This document shows, in pieces, positions 8,401 to 18,211 of a stretch of DNA of 64,000 nt. How positions within the stretch are numbered: position 1 is the stretch's first letter; each line of letters starts with the position of its first letter. The DNA lies in NCBI RefSeq assembly GCF_034366625.1, contig NZ_JAXMIH010000008.1:124001-188000 (forward strand), in the 5' to 3' direction. A model generated the notes under the pieces. The model ran no database searches. It saw nothing but the letters and a program-made list of their open reading frames with translations, and was not told the origin of the DNA. Source of the DNA: Prosthecobacter sp. Lineage in GTDB: Bacteria; Verrucomicrobiota; Verrucomicrobiia; Verrucomicrobiales; Verrucomicrobiaceae. The translations under genes and the position numbers were made by a program.

Positions 8401-10263
8401 TCACTCCCACGCCACCCGCAAAAACTCCGGCGCGGGGCCTTTCCAGAGCGGGACTTCGTTGGCTGGGAGGCCGTGGCTGGCGCAGAGGCCGAGTTGATCG
8501 ATTTCGGACCAGCTTGTGGGTGAGCCTTCGGCGGAGGTGAAGTCGCTCAGGGCGAGCGTGAGAGTTTGCGGGGCGTCGGAGCTTGGGATTTCGCGCTGGC
8601 AGACGAAGGTGCGGCGTGGGCCACGGTAGCTGCGCCATTCGTTTTGCTGTAGGACGATGCTGAGGTGGTTGGTTTGCGGGAGTTTGAGCGTGACGTGCAG
8701 CTTGGAGCTTTCAGGACCGCGCCAGAGGGGATCGGTGACTTTGCGGGTCCAGAGTTGCTGATGCGTGGCGTTGCCGGCATTGAGTGCATACCAATCACGG
8801 GTGCCGTGAGTGAAGTCGTCGATGAGCGTGGAAGGTTTCGCGGTGAGCTTCGGGTTCGCTTGCTTGACCTCGTCGGCGCTGTGCGAGTGGAGGAGGCTGC
8901 TGAGGCAGAGCTCGGTGATCGGCTTGGCGTTGCCGGGCATCTGCGCGAGCGATTCGGGCTTTGGCAGCGTGTGGTAAACGTTCGCGAAGGCGAAGAGCGG
9001 CAGGTCGTGCGTGTGGATCGGCAGTTGGGCAATGTAGCCTTCGGGTTCATGATGCACGTCGGCGCTGCGCCAGAAGCGGGCGCGGGGATCGGGATCGGTG
9101 CTGTAGTAGATCTCAACGCGGGCGACGGGCAGCGTTTTCGCATCCGGCCGCACGCGCAGAAGTGGCACGTCGTCGTTCGATTTCAGGCGCAGCTCGCTCT
9201 GCGGCGTGTCCGGCAAGGCGGGACCGCCTTTGAGATGCTGATCAAACCACAGCGGCATCGTGATGGCGACCTCAGGGGTGAGGCGGTGGTTCATGTGCGG
9301 CACCCAACTGAAGCGCGTGGGCTGGTTTTGAATGAGTGCGTTGGTGCGATACACGTCGTCCATCCAGCCGTGGAAGTCGTTTGTGGCGCTGCGATGCAAC
9401 ACCGGGCACTGAATGAGCGGCGCGTAGCTTTCAAAGCTAAGCGTGCGCTTGAAGACCTCGATATCGCCTTTGATCCGGTCCTGCTGGTCCGTGCCGCCGA
9501 TGAACGAATGCGCCTGCCAGCGCCAGCCCTGGCCGCCGACGCCGGGAACGGCGGCCTTCACCCGGCGATCGGTGCCAGCGACATACATCGTGAGATTGCC
9601 GCCCATCGAGTAGCCATGCACGCCGAGACGCTGCGGATCGACCTGCGGCTGCTGTTCGAGAAACGTGAGCCCGCGACGGCAACCAAGCGTGAGGAGATAC
9701 CAGTTGTTGTTCTTCGGATGCTCGCGGTCCTCTAAGAGCTGCCCCGGTCCGGGCAGCATGGTGCTGTAGCCCTGCACATTGAGCTGCGAGGGATCGGCCG
9801 CGCCCCAGTCGGTGTTGGGATCGCCGGGCTCGGACTTCTCGCAGGTGTTGAACGGTGCCTTGCCCGTGCCGCTGCCGCCCCAGTTCACGGAAAGCGCCGC
9901 GTAACCTCGCGCGACGAGCAGTTTCACCTCGCTCACCGAGCCACGCTGACCGCCACCGTGGATGTGCATCACCGCCGGGAGTTTGTCTTTGGCGTTCTCC
10001 GGAAAGCCATACACCGCCGCCATTCGCGCGGGCTTGCCTTTGAAGCTGCCGATGAAATACCGCACATGCCGGAATACGCCGCCGTCTTCCTTCCATTCGC
10101 GGATGACTTCGACTTCGAGCGGGTCTTTGCGCGGATCAAAATCTGCCCACAGCTCTTGCACCGACTGCGGGATGCCTTCAGCGGCAAAAACGGCCTGCGA
10201 GGCAAGCCAGGGTGCGCTGGCGAGCAGCGAGGTGTTTTGGAGAAATTGGCGACGGGTGGACAT
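8401..10263 (-). CDS. Tat-exported alpha/beta hydrolase, acetyl-xylan-esterase-like
   Basis: 620 residues with a Tat leader (MSTRRQFLQNTSLLASA, cleavage near VFAA). An alpha/beta-hydrolase domain spans about 60-360: oxyanion-type HIHGGGQRG at 100-108, nucleophile elbow GYSMGG with S219, then HRSATNDFHGW and PHMNHR, where the acid and histidine of the triad would be expected. It resembles the acetyl-xylan esterase/dienelactone-hydrolase group seen in polysaccharide loci. The C-terminal 250 residues carry a sandwich-like module (LIDDFTHGTRDWYALN and LSIVLQQNEWRSY) that may bind carbohydrate. The likely role is periplasmic deacylation of polysaccharide; the substrate is inferred only. A REP-like doublet lies just upstream, between this gene and the divergent oxidoreductase. 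Confidence 0.82.
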   Translation of the reverse strand: MSTRRQFLQNTSLLASAPWLASQAVFAAEGIPQSVQELWADFDPRKDPLEVEVIREWKEDGGVFRHVRYFIGSFKGKPARMAAVYGFPENAKDKLPAVMHIHGGGQRGSVSEVKLLVARGYAALSVNWGGSGTGKAPFNTCEKSEPGDPNTDWGAADPSQLNVQGYSTMLPGPGQLLEDREHPKNNNWYLLTLGCRRGLTFLEQQPQVDPQRLGVHGYSMGGNLTMYVAGTDRRVKAAVPGVGGQGWRWQAHSFIGGTDQQDRIKGDIEVFKRTLSFESYAPLIQCPVLHRSATNDFHGWMDDVYRTNALIQNQPTRFSWVPHMNHRLTPEVAITMPLWFDQHLKGGPALPDTPQSELRLKSNDDVPLLRVRPDAKTLPVARVEIYYSTDPDPRARFWRSADVHHEPEGYIAQLPIHTHDLPLFAFANVYHTLPKPESLAQMPGNAKPITELCLSSLLHSHSADEVKQANPKLTAKPSTLIDDFTHGTRDWYALNAGNATHQQLWTRKVTDPLWRGPESSKLHVTLKLPQTNHLSIVLQQNEWRSYRGPRRTFVCQREIPSSDAPQTLTLALSDFTSAEGSPTSWSEIDQLGLCASHGLPANEVPLWKGPAPEFLRVAWE

Positions 10264-10303
10264 GGTACGAATGAAGATAGGGACTCGTGCGATTTGGGAG
10301 ACA

Positions 10304-10366
10304 GTAGCATAGCCTTTCTAGGCTGTGTCTCTTCCCTTGGAACACAGGCTAGAAAGCCTATGCTAC
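10304..10366. repeat. REP-like hairpin doublet (copy 1)
   Basis: Two inverted 25-base arms, 10304-10328 and 10342-10366, are separated by 13 bases. Each arm read inward begins GTAGCAT and contains its own small hairpin with loop ttct: AGCCT/AGGCT in one arm and AGGCT/AGCCT in the other. The arms differ at only two positions, and those two changes compensate each other within the local stems. A GTAG head plus hairpin is the layout of REP elements mobilised by RAYT (Y1) transposases; no such gene is in this window. The element lies in the divergent intergenic region of the esterase and oxidoreductase. Confidence 0.75.
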
Positions 10367-10371
10367 GACCC

Positions 10372-12234
10372 ATGACTCAATTCGCTGCCTCCCCTGTGAA
10401 ACGCTTCACCTTGCCTTTGCTAGCCTGGTTCGCAAGCCTCACCCACGCCGCCGAACCAACTCAGCGCGTGGACGTGTGCGTGTATGGCGCCACGCCGTCG
10501 GGCATCGTCGCGGCGGTCACGGCGAAGCAGGAGGGTTGCTCGGTGCTCATCGTGGAACCGAGTCGATGGGTGGGCGGCATTCTTGGCGCGGGGATCAAAC
10601 CGCTGCAGGATTGCGCGGAACCGGCGGCGGTGGGCGGGTTGACGGCGACGCGTGTTTTCAAGCTGGGCAAGAAGCCGAATGTGTTGCGCAAAGACTTCGC
10701 CGACTGGCTGGCCGAGGAGAAGATCCCGGTGATCTATGAGCAGCGGGTGCAGCGTGTGGAGAAAGCGGGCGCGAGCATCACAAAGCTCGTTCTGGAACTC
10801 GCGCCGCCGGACAAGCATGGGATTCCGGCTCCGACGGCGACCAAAAAGGATGTCAGGGTGATCGAGGCGAAGGTTTTCATCGACGCGAGTTACGAGGGTG
10901 ACGTGATGGCCGCTGTGGGGGTGAAGTATGCCGTGGGTCGCGAATCGGCCGAGACTTACCACGAGGAACTCGCGGGCGTGGGACCGACGACGAACTGGAC
11001 GCCGATTGATCCGTATGTGGTCGCGGGTGATCCGAAGAGCGGATTGCTGCCATGGGTCGAAGCGGACCATAGTTTGCCCAAGGGCGCGGCGGATGATTAC
11101 ACGCAGGCCTACAACTTCCGCTTCTACGTCACGCGTGATCCGCAGAAGCGCGTGCCCTTTGAGCCCGCGAACTACAACGCGCAGGAGTTCGAACTCGTCG
11201 GTCGCTACGTCGAGCATCTCGTGCGCACTATCGACGACACCGCCAAGCTCACGAAGCGCCTGCGCGACATCTTTCCCGGCTGGCTGAACAGCGGCGAATA
11301 CAACTACAAGCGCGACTCCTTGATCACGATGGCGCCGCTGGGCCTGAGCCGCTTTTATCAAGACGGTACCTGGGAGGCGCGCTCGAAGGTGTGGCGGCAG
11401 CACCAGGATTACCTCAGAGGCCTGCATCACTTCCTCAGCACCGATGCACGCGTGCCGGAGGCGTTTCGCAATGAGACCGCCGAACTCGGCCTCGATCAAA
11501 CCATGCACGCCGACACCGAAGGCTGGCCGAACCAGCTCTATGTGCGCCTCACGCGGCGCATGAAAGGGCCTTACATCCTCACGCTTGCAGATGTGTGGAA
11601 TCAAACGAAGGCCGAGGACGGCGTGGGACTCGCGCTTTACGGCGTGGACATCTATCCGGTGCGCCGCTACGTCGTCGCGAATGAGAGCGGCCAGATCGGC
11701 GTCGCCACTGAGGGAAACATGTTCGTCGGCGGTTCGCAGGGCACCGGGCATCCGTATCCGATCCCGTATCGCGCCATCACGCCGAAGGCGGACGAATGCA
11801 CCAACCTCCTCGTGCCCGTGTGCTTCTCCGCCAGCTACATCGCGTATGCTTCGGCACGCATGGAGCCGGTCTTCTGCGTGCTCGGCGAGTCCGCAGGCGT
11901 CGCTGCCGCGCAAGCCATCCACGCCAACACCTCCGTGCAGAACGTGGACGCTGCCCAACTACGCCGACGCCTTCTCGAACGCGGCCAGATTCTCGAATGG
12001 ACCGATGAACTCGCGCAGCAGGCCAAGCAGCATCGCAAAACCGGCATCGAGACCGGCGAATGGGCCTCCCAGCAGGCATGGAATGACGCCAAACCCGGCT
12101 GGGAGTGGCTTTTCCCCTTCATCGACACCAACAAGGATGGCAAGATCGCCCTCACCGAGCACACCGCCTTTCAAGACTACAAAAAGCAGCATCCCGACTG
12201 GCAGAAGCGTCTCCGCGAGGAGTTGAAGAAGTAA
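10372..12234 (+). CDS. secreted FAD-dependent oxidoreductase with C-terminal EF-hand-like loop
   Basis: 620 residues from the ATG at 10372. An ATG at 10360 is in frame but lies inside the right arm of the repeat, and the long upstream frame runs antisense to the esterase. A signal peptide ending THAAEP is followed by VDVCVYGATPSGIVAAVTAK, the Rossmann dinucleotide fold of FAD_oxidored (PF12831-type) proteins; WVGGILGAG, FIDASYEGDVMAAVG and a C-terminal FAD segment near EPVFCVLGESAGVAAAQA complete the family pattern. Near the C terminus, DTNKDGKIALTE is a canonical EF-hand calcium loop, an unusual extra. Exported members are thought to oxidise sugars or related compounds; the substrate here is unknown. 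Confidence 0.85.
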   Translation: MTQFAASPVKRFTLPLLAWFASLTHAAEPTQRVDVCVYGATPSGIVAAVTAKQEGCSVLIVEPSRWVGGILGAGIKPLQDCAEPAAVGGLTATRVFKLGKKPNVLRKDFADWLAEEKIPVIYEQRVQRVEKAGASITKLVLELAPPDKHGIPAPTATKKDVRVIEAKVFIDASYEGDVMAAVGVKYAVGRESAETYHEELAGVGPTTNWTPIDPYVVAGDPKSGLLPWVEADHSLPKGAADDYTQAYNFRFYVTRDPQKRVPFEPANYNAQEFELVGRYVEHLVRTIDDTAKLTKRLRDIFPGWLNSGEYNYKRDSLITMAPLGLSRFYQDGTWEARSKVWRQHQDYLRGLHHFLSTDARVPEAFRNETAELGLDQTMHADTEGWPNQLYVRLTRRMKGPYILTLADVWNQTKAEDGVGLALYGVDIYPVRRYVVANESGQIGVATEGNMFVGGSQGTGHPYPIPYRAITPKADECTNLLVPVCFSASYIAYASARMEPVFCVLGESAGVAAAQAIHANTSVQNVDAAQLRRRLLERGQILEWTDELAQQAKQHRKTGIETGEWASQQAWNDAKPGWEWLFPFIDTNKDGKIALTEHTAFQDYKKQHPDWQKRLREELKK

Positions 12235-12293
12235 ATGTGCGGCTCAATTGACGCGTGCATCAGCGCCGGGAAATGCGATGAACCAAGGATCGC

Positions 12294-14408
12294 ATGAAAT
12301 CCCTGTTTTTGCTTCTTCTCGCCAGCTTCACCGCCTTTGCCGCCGACTTCAAAGCCACGAGCACGGGCATCGAGATCACCGCTGGTAGCCTCGGCAGTTT
12401 CACACTGACTTACCCGGAGTTTGAGCCGCCGCACAAAATCATCGAGGTGAAGCCCGTGGCCGCGAGTGCGATGCTACGCTATGAAGGCGGGACAGAGTGC
12501 GTCGTTTCGGTGGCGAAAGATGAGGTCGGGGTGAGTTTTCGCGGTGTGACGGCCGATGTGAAGTCGTGGAAGATGTCGGTGCTGATCGACATCGGCTTTG
12601 CCAAAGGTGGATCGTGGAAGATCGCGGAGAAGGAAGGGGCTTTTCCCGCCGAGAAGGCGACGCCACCGCACATCGCGAGTTTGAACGGCACGAGCTTCAT
12701 GCTCAAAAACGCGCAGGGGCAGAGCTTGAGCGTCACGACGCCGGATTACGCGTTTCAGCAGCTCACGGACAATCGCACGTGGGACTGGGCTATCTACCAC
12801 TGGATGTTCATCGTGCCGTATGCTGCGGACAGAGCGGACGCGAAGATCAAGATCACCACGGATCTCGCCTCGGTGAGGAAACTGATCGATCCCTTCGGTC
12901 AGAGCATCAAAGACGCGTTTCCAAACAAGCTAAAAAGCCTCGAAGACCTCAAAGCGGATGTGAAGGCTGACAAAACCTACTATGCAGGCATCGAGACGCC
13001 GAAACTCGACCGCTTTGGCGGCCTGCCGGGCAGCGGTGAATCGCAGGGACTGAAAAAAACGGGCTTCTTCCATGTCGAGCAAAAGCAGGACAAGTGGTGG
13101 CTCGTCGATCCCGATGGCAATGCGTTCTTCCATTTCGGCCTGTGCGGTTTTGCGCCGAGCGACGACTACACCTATGTCAAAGGCCGCGAAGGCATCTACG
13201 AATGGCTGCCGAAGGCGGAGGGCGAGTTCGCCAGCGCGTTTCGCCCCGGTGATGGCGACGCGCATTTCTCGTTCTACCTCGCGAACGTGATCCGGAAGTT
13301 TGGCGCGGCCTACGATTACGAATCACACGCCACACGTATGATCGAGCGGGTGCGCAAGTGGGGCTTCAACTCCATCGGCGCGTTCAGCCCCGTGCCGGAG
13401 ACTGCGCATGTGAAGGCCGATTTTCCGTATGTGGCACATCTGCCGATCAACGAATGGGAAGGCGTGCCGCGCATTCCCGGTGCGCATGAGGTGTGGGATC
13501 CGTATGATGCCGCCACAGAAAAGATGATCGCCGCGAAACTCGCCGCCGGACTGCCTGCGCGCGCGAATGATCCGCTGCTCATCGGCTATTTCATCGTCAA
13601 CGAGCCGCGCTACGACGAACTGCCACGTGTGATTCCGTCACTGCCCGGCAAGCATGCGTGCAAGCAGCGTCTCGTGGCGTTCTTGAAGGAGAGATACAAG
13701 ACTGCCGATGCTTTCAACGCTGCGTGGCAGGCGAAAGCCGCTTCATTTGATGATTTGGTCGAGCCCGGACTCGCCGTGATCACCGACACGGCCAAGGCGG
13801 ACGTGAAAGCCTTTGTCGGCGAATTCATGGAGACGTATTTCGCGCAGATCGAAAAAGCGTTCCGTCAGCACGACACGAACCACATGCTCATCGGCAGCCG
13901 CCTCCAGCCGATCACGATCAAGGACGAGCTGCTCTGCCGCATCATGGGCAAGCACCTCGATGTGGTGAGCTACAACTACTACACCTTCGACGTCGATACG
14001 GCGGCGTTGAAGCGTTACCACGAATGGACCGGCGGCAAACCGATGATGCTGAGCGAGTTTTTCTGGTCCTCGCCGAGGGACAGCGGTCTCATCGGCGGCC
14101 GCGCGTTAAGCAGCCAGCAGGAACGCGGCCTCGCGTATCGCAACTATGTCGAGCAAAGCGCAGCGCTGGGTTTTGTCGTCGGAATCGAATGGTTCACACT
14201 CATCGATCAGGCCACCACGGGCCGCTGGTTCAGCAAATACAACGGTGAGAGCTACAACACCGGTCTTATCAGCGTGGCGGATCGTCCATGGAAGGATATG
14301 CTGGCCGAGATGATGAAGACCAATCACACGATCTACGACCTCCTGCTTGGCAAACGTCCCCCGTTCAAGTGGGACGGTTCGCTGCTCATAGTGCCGTCCG
14401 CGAAGTAG
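12294..14408 (+). CDS. secreted clan GH-A glycoside hydrolase (agarase/beta-galactosidase-like)
   Basis: 704 residues; signal MKSLFLLLLASFTAFAA; an AAGGA-type ribosome site sits five bases upstream of the ATG. Residues 20-240 form a beta-rich domain. The TIM-barrel part begins near 255 with KWWLVDPDGNAFFHFG, a phrase typical of agarase and related GH-A proteins. IGYFIVNEPRYDEL places the probable acid/base at E437 and MMLSEFFWSS the probable nucleophile at E588, the two beta-strand-end glutamates expected in this clan. The exact GH family is uncertain (GH42, GH50 or an unclassified relative). It probably degrades a beta-linked glycan in the periplasm or outside the cell. It follows the oxidoreductase by 59 bases on the same strand. 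Confidence 0.8.
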   Translation: MKSLFLLLLASFTAFAADFKATSTGIEITAGSLGSFTLTYPEFEPPHKIIEVKPVAASAMLRYEGGTECVVSVAKDEVGVSFRGVTADVKSWKMSVLIDIGFAKGGSWKIAEKEGAFPAEKATPPHIASLNGTSFMLKNAQGQSLSVTTPDYAFQQLTDNRTWDWAIYHWMFIVPYAADRADAKIKITTDLASVRKLIDPFGQSIKDAFPNKLKSLEDLKADVKADKTYYAGIETPKLDRFGGLPGSGESQGLKKTGFFHVEQKQDKWWLVDPDGNAFFHFGLCGFAPSDDYTYVKGREGIYEWLPKAEGEFASAFRPGDGDAHFSFYLANVIRKFGAAYDYESHATRMIERVRKWGFNSIGAFSPVPETAHVKADFPYVAHLPINEWEGVPRIPGAHEVWDPYDAATEKMIAAKLAAGLPARANDPLLIGYFIVNEPRYDELPRVIPSLPGKHACKQRLVAFLKERYKTADAFNAAWQAKAASFDDLVEPGLAVITDTAKADVKAFVGEFMETYFAQIEKAFRQHDTNHMLIGSRLQPITIKDELLCRIMGKHLDVVSYNYYTFDVDTAALKRYHEWTGGKPMMLSEFFWSSPRDSGLIGGRALSSQQERGLAYRNYVEQSAALGFVVGIEWFTLIDQATTGRWFSKYNGESYNTGLISVADRPWKDMLAEMMKTNHTIYDLLLGKRPPFKWDGSLLIVPSAK

Positions 14409-14484
14409 CGGCAAGATCAAGAATCGTCAGCCCCATGCCAAGGATGCGCATCAGGCGTAAGTTTGTGACTCGTGCTGGCGGTCT

Positions 14485-16116
14485 ATGAAACTCCCCGCTA
14501 TGGTGCGGTTTATGCCTTCCAAACAAAAAATCGTTCAGCTCGTTGCCAGTGGAGATTTGCGCCTGTCCGCCAACCAAACGTGCTGGCCGGCTCAGCAGTC
14601 CATGGAGGCGGCGCTGGAGGCCGCGCTCAAAGCCGAGGACTGGCAGGTCAAACGTGCGCACGCGGTCGATCCCGCGAAGAAGCATGGCTTCATCGACTCA
14701 CAGAAAATGGGCATCGAGGTGTTTCGTGGCATTGATCCCGAGGCACCACTGATCGTGGCGGAGGCGGTGTGGCAGTATTCGCATCATGTGCTGGCCGGGT
14801 TGACCACGCATCGCGGACCGATTTTGACAGTGGCGAACTGGAGCGGCCAGTGGCCGGGTCTGGTGGGCATGCTGAATCTGAACGGCTCGCTCACGAAGGC
14901 AGGTGTAAAATACTCGACGCTGTGGAGCGACGACTTCACAGACACGTTTTTCAAGACCAAGCTGAAGCAGTGGCTGAAGTCGGGCAGCATCACGCATGAC
15001 CTCAGTCATGTGAAGCCGCTGGAGAAGGTGAAGGTGCCGACGAAGGCGGCAGCGCTGGGCAAGGAACTGGCGGCACAGCTTGTCACCGACAAGGCGATCA
15101 TGGGCATCTTTGATGAAGGCTGCATGGGCATGTTCAACGCGATCATCCCTGACCATGCACTGCATGCCTGCGGTGTGTTCAAGGAGCGGCTGAGCCAGTC
15201 GGCGCTGTATCATGAAGCGATGCAGGTGAGCGATTCGGACGCGCTGGCGATTCATACCTGGCTGGTGAAGCACGGCATGACCTTCCAGCTTGGCGACAAT
15301 CACGCGATGCAGCTCACGCGCGATCAGGTGCGGCTTCAGTGCAAAATGTACGCGGCGGCTCTGCGCATCGCAGATGATTTTGGCTGCGATGCCATCGGCA
15401 TCCAGTATCAGCAGGGCCTGAAGGATCTGCTGCCGGCGAGTGATCTCGTCGAAGGCATGCTCAACAACACGGACCGTCCGCCGGTGAAGTCACGAGATCG
15501 CAAGCGCACGTTGTTTGAAGGCCTGCCGATGCTGCATTTCAACGAAGTCGATGAATGCGCCGGTCTGGACGGCATGCTCACGCACCGCGTGCATCGCGCG
15601 TTGCAACAGCCGGTTGAAACGACGCTGCATGACGTGCGCTGGGGCGAAAAATTTGGCAAGGACTACGTCTGGGTGTTTCTCATCAGCGGCGCGGCTCCTC
15701 CGGCGCATTTTGTCGAAGGCTGGAAGAGCGCCGAAGGCTTCCGGCAGCCGCCGATGTATTTCCCGAGCGGCGGCTCTACACTGCGGGGTATTTCCAAGCC
15801 GGGCGAGATCGTCTGGTCGCGCATCTACGTGCAGGATGAAGCGCTGCACATGGACATCGGTCGCGGCGGTGTTGTCGATCTGCCGCGTGAGGAAACGGAG
15901 CGCCGCTGGCAGCTAACCACGCCGCAGTGGCCGATCATGAGCGCGGTGACGTATGGTGTGAGCCGTGATCAGCTCATGGCGAAGCATCAGGCCAATCACA
16001 TCCAGGTTGCCTACGCTTTGGACGCCAAGGCAGCGGACGAATGCATGTTCGCCAAAGCGGCCATGGCGCGTGGACTTGGCATGCAGGTGAATGTGTGCGG
16101 CACGCTGTCGCGTTGA
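14485..16116 (+). CDS. L-fucose/L-arabinose isomerase-fold protein
   Basis: 543 residues from the first [13 protein letters not shown] at 14512 is an equally good start, as neither has a clear ribosome site. There is no signal peptide, so this is one of few cytoplasmic enzymes in the island. The layout resembles fucose/arabinose isomerase-like proteins: an N-terminal alpha/beta part with [17 protein letters not shown] and [18 protein letters not shown], a middle part with [17 protein letters not shown], and a C-terminal barrel with [15 protein letters not shown]. In that fold metal is bound by Glu, Asp and His; candidates are the E/D of IFDEGCMG and a later His, which I cannot fix without alignment. 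It may isomerise a sugar released by the secreted enzymes. Annotation to a specific sugar is not justified. Confidence 0.68.
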   Translation: MKLPAMVRFMPSKQKIVQLVASGDLRLSANQTCWPAQQSMEAALEAALKAEDWQVKRAHAVDPAKKHGFIDSQKMGIEVFRGIDPEAPLIVAEAVWQYSHHVLAGLTTHRGPILTVANWSGQWPGLVGMLNLNGSLTKAGVKYSTLWSDDFTDTFFKTKLKQWLKSGSITHDLSHVKPLEKVKVPTKAAALGKELAAQLVTDKAIMGIFDEGCMGMFNAIIPDHALHACGVFKERLSQSALYHEAMQVSDSDALAIHTWLVKHGMTFQLGDNHAMQLTRDQVRLQCKMYAAALRIADDFGCDAIGIQYQQGLKDLLPASDLVEGMLNNTDRPPVKSRDRKRTLFEGLPMLHFNEVDECAGLDGMLTHRVHRALQQPVETTLHDVRWGEKFGKDYVWVFLISGAAPPAHFVEGWKSAEGFRQPPMYFPSGGSTLRGISKPGEIVWSRIYVQDEALHMDIGRGGVVDLPREETERRWQLTTPQWPIMSAVTYGVSRDQLMAKHQANHIQVAYALDAKAADECMFAKAAMARGLGMQVNVCGTLSR

Positions 16117-16215
16117 TCGCTGTTCTGAGGTCAGAGATCGTCAAAGATAGGGCAAGAAAGCGCCGCCATACGTCGAAGCATCCATGTCCGCCACGCGTTA
16201 ACTCATTCGTTCATC

Positions 16216-18147
16216 ATGAAGCTTTCCAACCTCCTCCTGTTTGCGTCTTTTTGCGGTCATCTCCTCGCCGCCGAGGGCCTGCATCCCATCAAATACAATC
16301 ATCCCGGCCTTGTCGTCGATCTGGAGGTTGGTTTGTGGGCCTGGCCGGTGCCCTGTGATGCGGATGGTGACGGCGATTTCGATTTGATGATCTCCTGCCC
16401 GGACAAGCCGCACAACGGCGTCTATCTCTTCGAGAATACGACCGGTGACACCGCGAAGAACAAGATGCCCGTCTTCAAACCGGGCAAGTTCATCAGCAAG
16501 ACCGCGCACTACGTCCTGCCCAGCTATGTGAACGGCCAGCTTCGTGTGCTCACGCCCGGCACTGAACATCCGAACTTCCTCAAGACCGGCCTTGATGAAA
16601 AAGTGAAACTGCCCATCGCTGCGAAATGGTACAAGCCGAAGGGCACGCAGCCGAAAGGCCCGAAGGTGCGGCACAACCAATGGCGCTACGTGGATTACGA
16701 TGGCGACGGCAAAACCGACCTCTGTGTAGGCATCGAAGACTGGAGCTACTATGGCTGGGACGACGCCTGGAACGAAAAAGGCGAGTGGATGAACGGCCCG
16801 CTGCACGGCTTCGTCTTCATCTTCCGCAACAACGGAACGGACGCGGAGCCGAAGTATGACAAGGAGTTCCGCGTGCAACCGGTGGATACCTTTGGCTGCC
16901 CGTCTCCGAACTTTGAGGATTTCGACAAGGACGGTGATCTCGACCTGCTGTGCGGCGAGTTCCTCGACAAGTTCACCTACTTTGAAAACATCGGCACGCG
17001 CACCGAGCCGAAATATGCCAAGGGCCGCCGTGTGTTCGATCCTGCCGGGAAGTTTCTTCGCATGGATCTCGAGATGATCGACCCCGTGGCCTTCGATTGG
17101 GACAAGGACGGCGACTTCGATCTCATCTGCGGTGATGAGGATGGCCGCGTCGCTTTTATCGAAAACACCGGCAAGCTCAGCATCAACAAATCGCCCGTGT
17201 TTGAAAAGCCACGCTACTTCAAGCAGGAGGCCGACGAGATCAATTTCGGCGCGCTCGTCACGCTCTTTGGCTGCGATTGGGATGGCGACAAGGACACTGA
17301 TGTCATCGCGGGGAACACCGCCGGTTACATCGCCTTCATCGAAAACCTCAGCGGCCCCGGTGTCGCCGAGCCGAAGTGGGCCGCACCCGCGAAGCTCAAA
17401 GCCGGTGGCAAGACGCTGCGCATCATGGCAGGCAAAAACGGCAGCATTCAAGGACCTGCCGAGGCCAAGTGGGGCTACACCACACAAACCGTCGCTGATT
17501 GGGATCACGATGGAGATCTCGACATCGTGGCGAACAGCATCCTCGGCAAAGTGGTGTGGTTTGAAAACACCGGCAACAAAACGAAGCCCGAACTCGCCGC
17601 TGAAAAACCCGTGGAAGTCGAATGGAACGGCGAACAACCCAAGCTCGCGTGGGGCTGGCTGCGTCCCGAAGGCAAAGGCCTGCTCACCCAATGGCGCACC
17701 ACGCCTGTCGCGATTGATTGGAACAAGGACGGCCTCACCGACCTCGTCATGCTCGACCACGAAGGCTTTCTGAGCTTTTTCCAGCGCACCAAAACCGGCC
17801 TCCAGCCGCCGCAGCGCATCTTTGCCGACAAAGACGGTAAACTTCTCCAACTCAACGCCAGCACCGCCGGCAAGAGCGGCCGCCGCAAACTCTGCCTCAT
17901 GGATTGGGATGGCGACGGCAAGCTTGACATCCTCCTCAACAGCCAGAACGCCCAGTACCTGCGCCAGTCCGGCGAAAAAGACGGCATCATCCTCTTCACC
18001 GACAGCGGCAACGTCAGCGACCGCAACATCGAAGGCCACGACACCAGTCCTACGCCAGTGGATTGGGATGCGAATGAATTGCCCGATCTACTCATCGGTG
18101 CCGAGGATGGCCGCCTGTATTTCCTGAAGAATCCGCAGGCGAAGTAG
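16216..18147 (+). CDS. secreted FG-GAP/VCBS repeat protein
   Basis: 643 residues with signal MKLSNLLLFASFCGHLLAA. At least nine Asp-rich calcium-loop repeats are visible, for example DADGDGDFD, DYDGDGKTD, DFDKDGDLD, DWDKDGDFD, DWDGDKDTD, DWDHDGDLD and DWDGDGKLD, each followed by strands such as FENTG. This is the FG-GAP/VCBS seven-bladed propeller pattern, usually extracellular and binding Ca2+. It probably acts as an adhesin or glycan-binding protein rather than an enzyme. The stop codon TAG is part of the GTAG head of a REP-like doublet at 18144-18200, so that element defines the C terminus. Confidence 0.88.
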   Translation: MKLSNLLLFASFCGHLLAAEGLHPIKYNHPGLVVDLEVGLWAWPVPCDADGDGDFDLMISCPDKPHNGVYLFENTTGDTAKNKMPVFKPGKFISKTAHYVLPSYVNGQLRVLTPGTEHPNFLKTGLDEKVKLPIAAKWYKPKGTQPKGPKVRHNQWRYVDYDGDGKTDLCVGIEDWSYYGWDDAWNEKGEWMNGPLHGFVFIFRNNGTDAEPKYDKEFRVQPVDTFGCPSPNFEDFDKDGDLDLLCGEFLDKFTYFENIGTRTEPKYAKGRRVFDPAGKFLRMDLEMIDPVAFDWDKDGDFDLICGDEDGRVAFIENTGKLSINKSPVFEKPRYFKQEADEINFGALVTLFGCDWDGDKDTDVIAGNTAGYIAFIENLSGPGVAEPKWAAPAKLKAGGKTLRIMAGKNGSIQGPAEAKWGYTTQTVADWDHDGDLDIVANSILGKVVWFENTGNKTKPELAAEKPVEVEWNGEQPKLAWGWLRPEGKGLLTQWRTTPVAIDWNKDGLTDLVMLDHEGFLSFFQRTKTGLQPPQRIFADKDGKLLQLNASTAGKSGRRKLCLMDWDGDGKLDILLNSQNAQYLRQSGEKDGIILFTDSGNVSDRNIEGHDTSPTPVDWDANELPDLLIGAEDGRLYFLKNPQAK

Positions 18148-18200
18148 CCCAGTTGCTGTGCAACTGGAGCCACAAGCCTGTTGCACAGCAACAGGACTAC
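18144..18200. repeat. REP-like hairpin doublet (copy 2)
   Basis: The left arm starts GTAGC and folds CCAGTTGC-tgt-GCAACTGG (18149-18167). The right arm, read on the minus strand from 18200, starts GTAGT and folds CCTGTTGC-tgt-GCAACAGG. The A/T difference between the arms is compensated inside each stem. The left GTAG contains the stop codon of the FG-GAP gene, and the element ends 11 bases before the TSUP start. In RNA it could also act as a terminator-like structure, but there is no T tract. Confidence 0.78.
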
Positions 18201-18211
18201 TTTAGTGGCAC

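Noticed and set aside
9958..10371. long upstream extension of the FAD oxidoreductase frame
   Set aside because: It runs antisense to the esterase and through the repeat; the signal peptide at 10372 is convincing.
10420..11958. 512-codon minus-strand frame opposite the FAD oxidoreductase
   Set aside because: Overlaps a protein with a clear Rossmann motif; no motif of its own.
16198..18039. 613-codon minus-strand frame opposite the FG-GAP gene
   Set aside because: Produced by the repeated Asp-loop codons read backwards.
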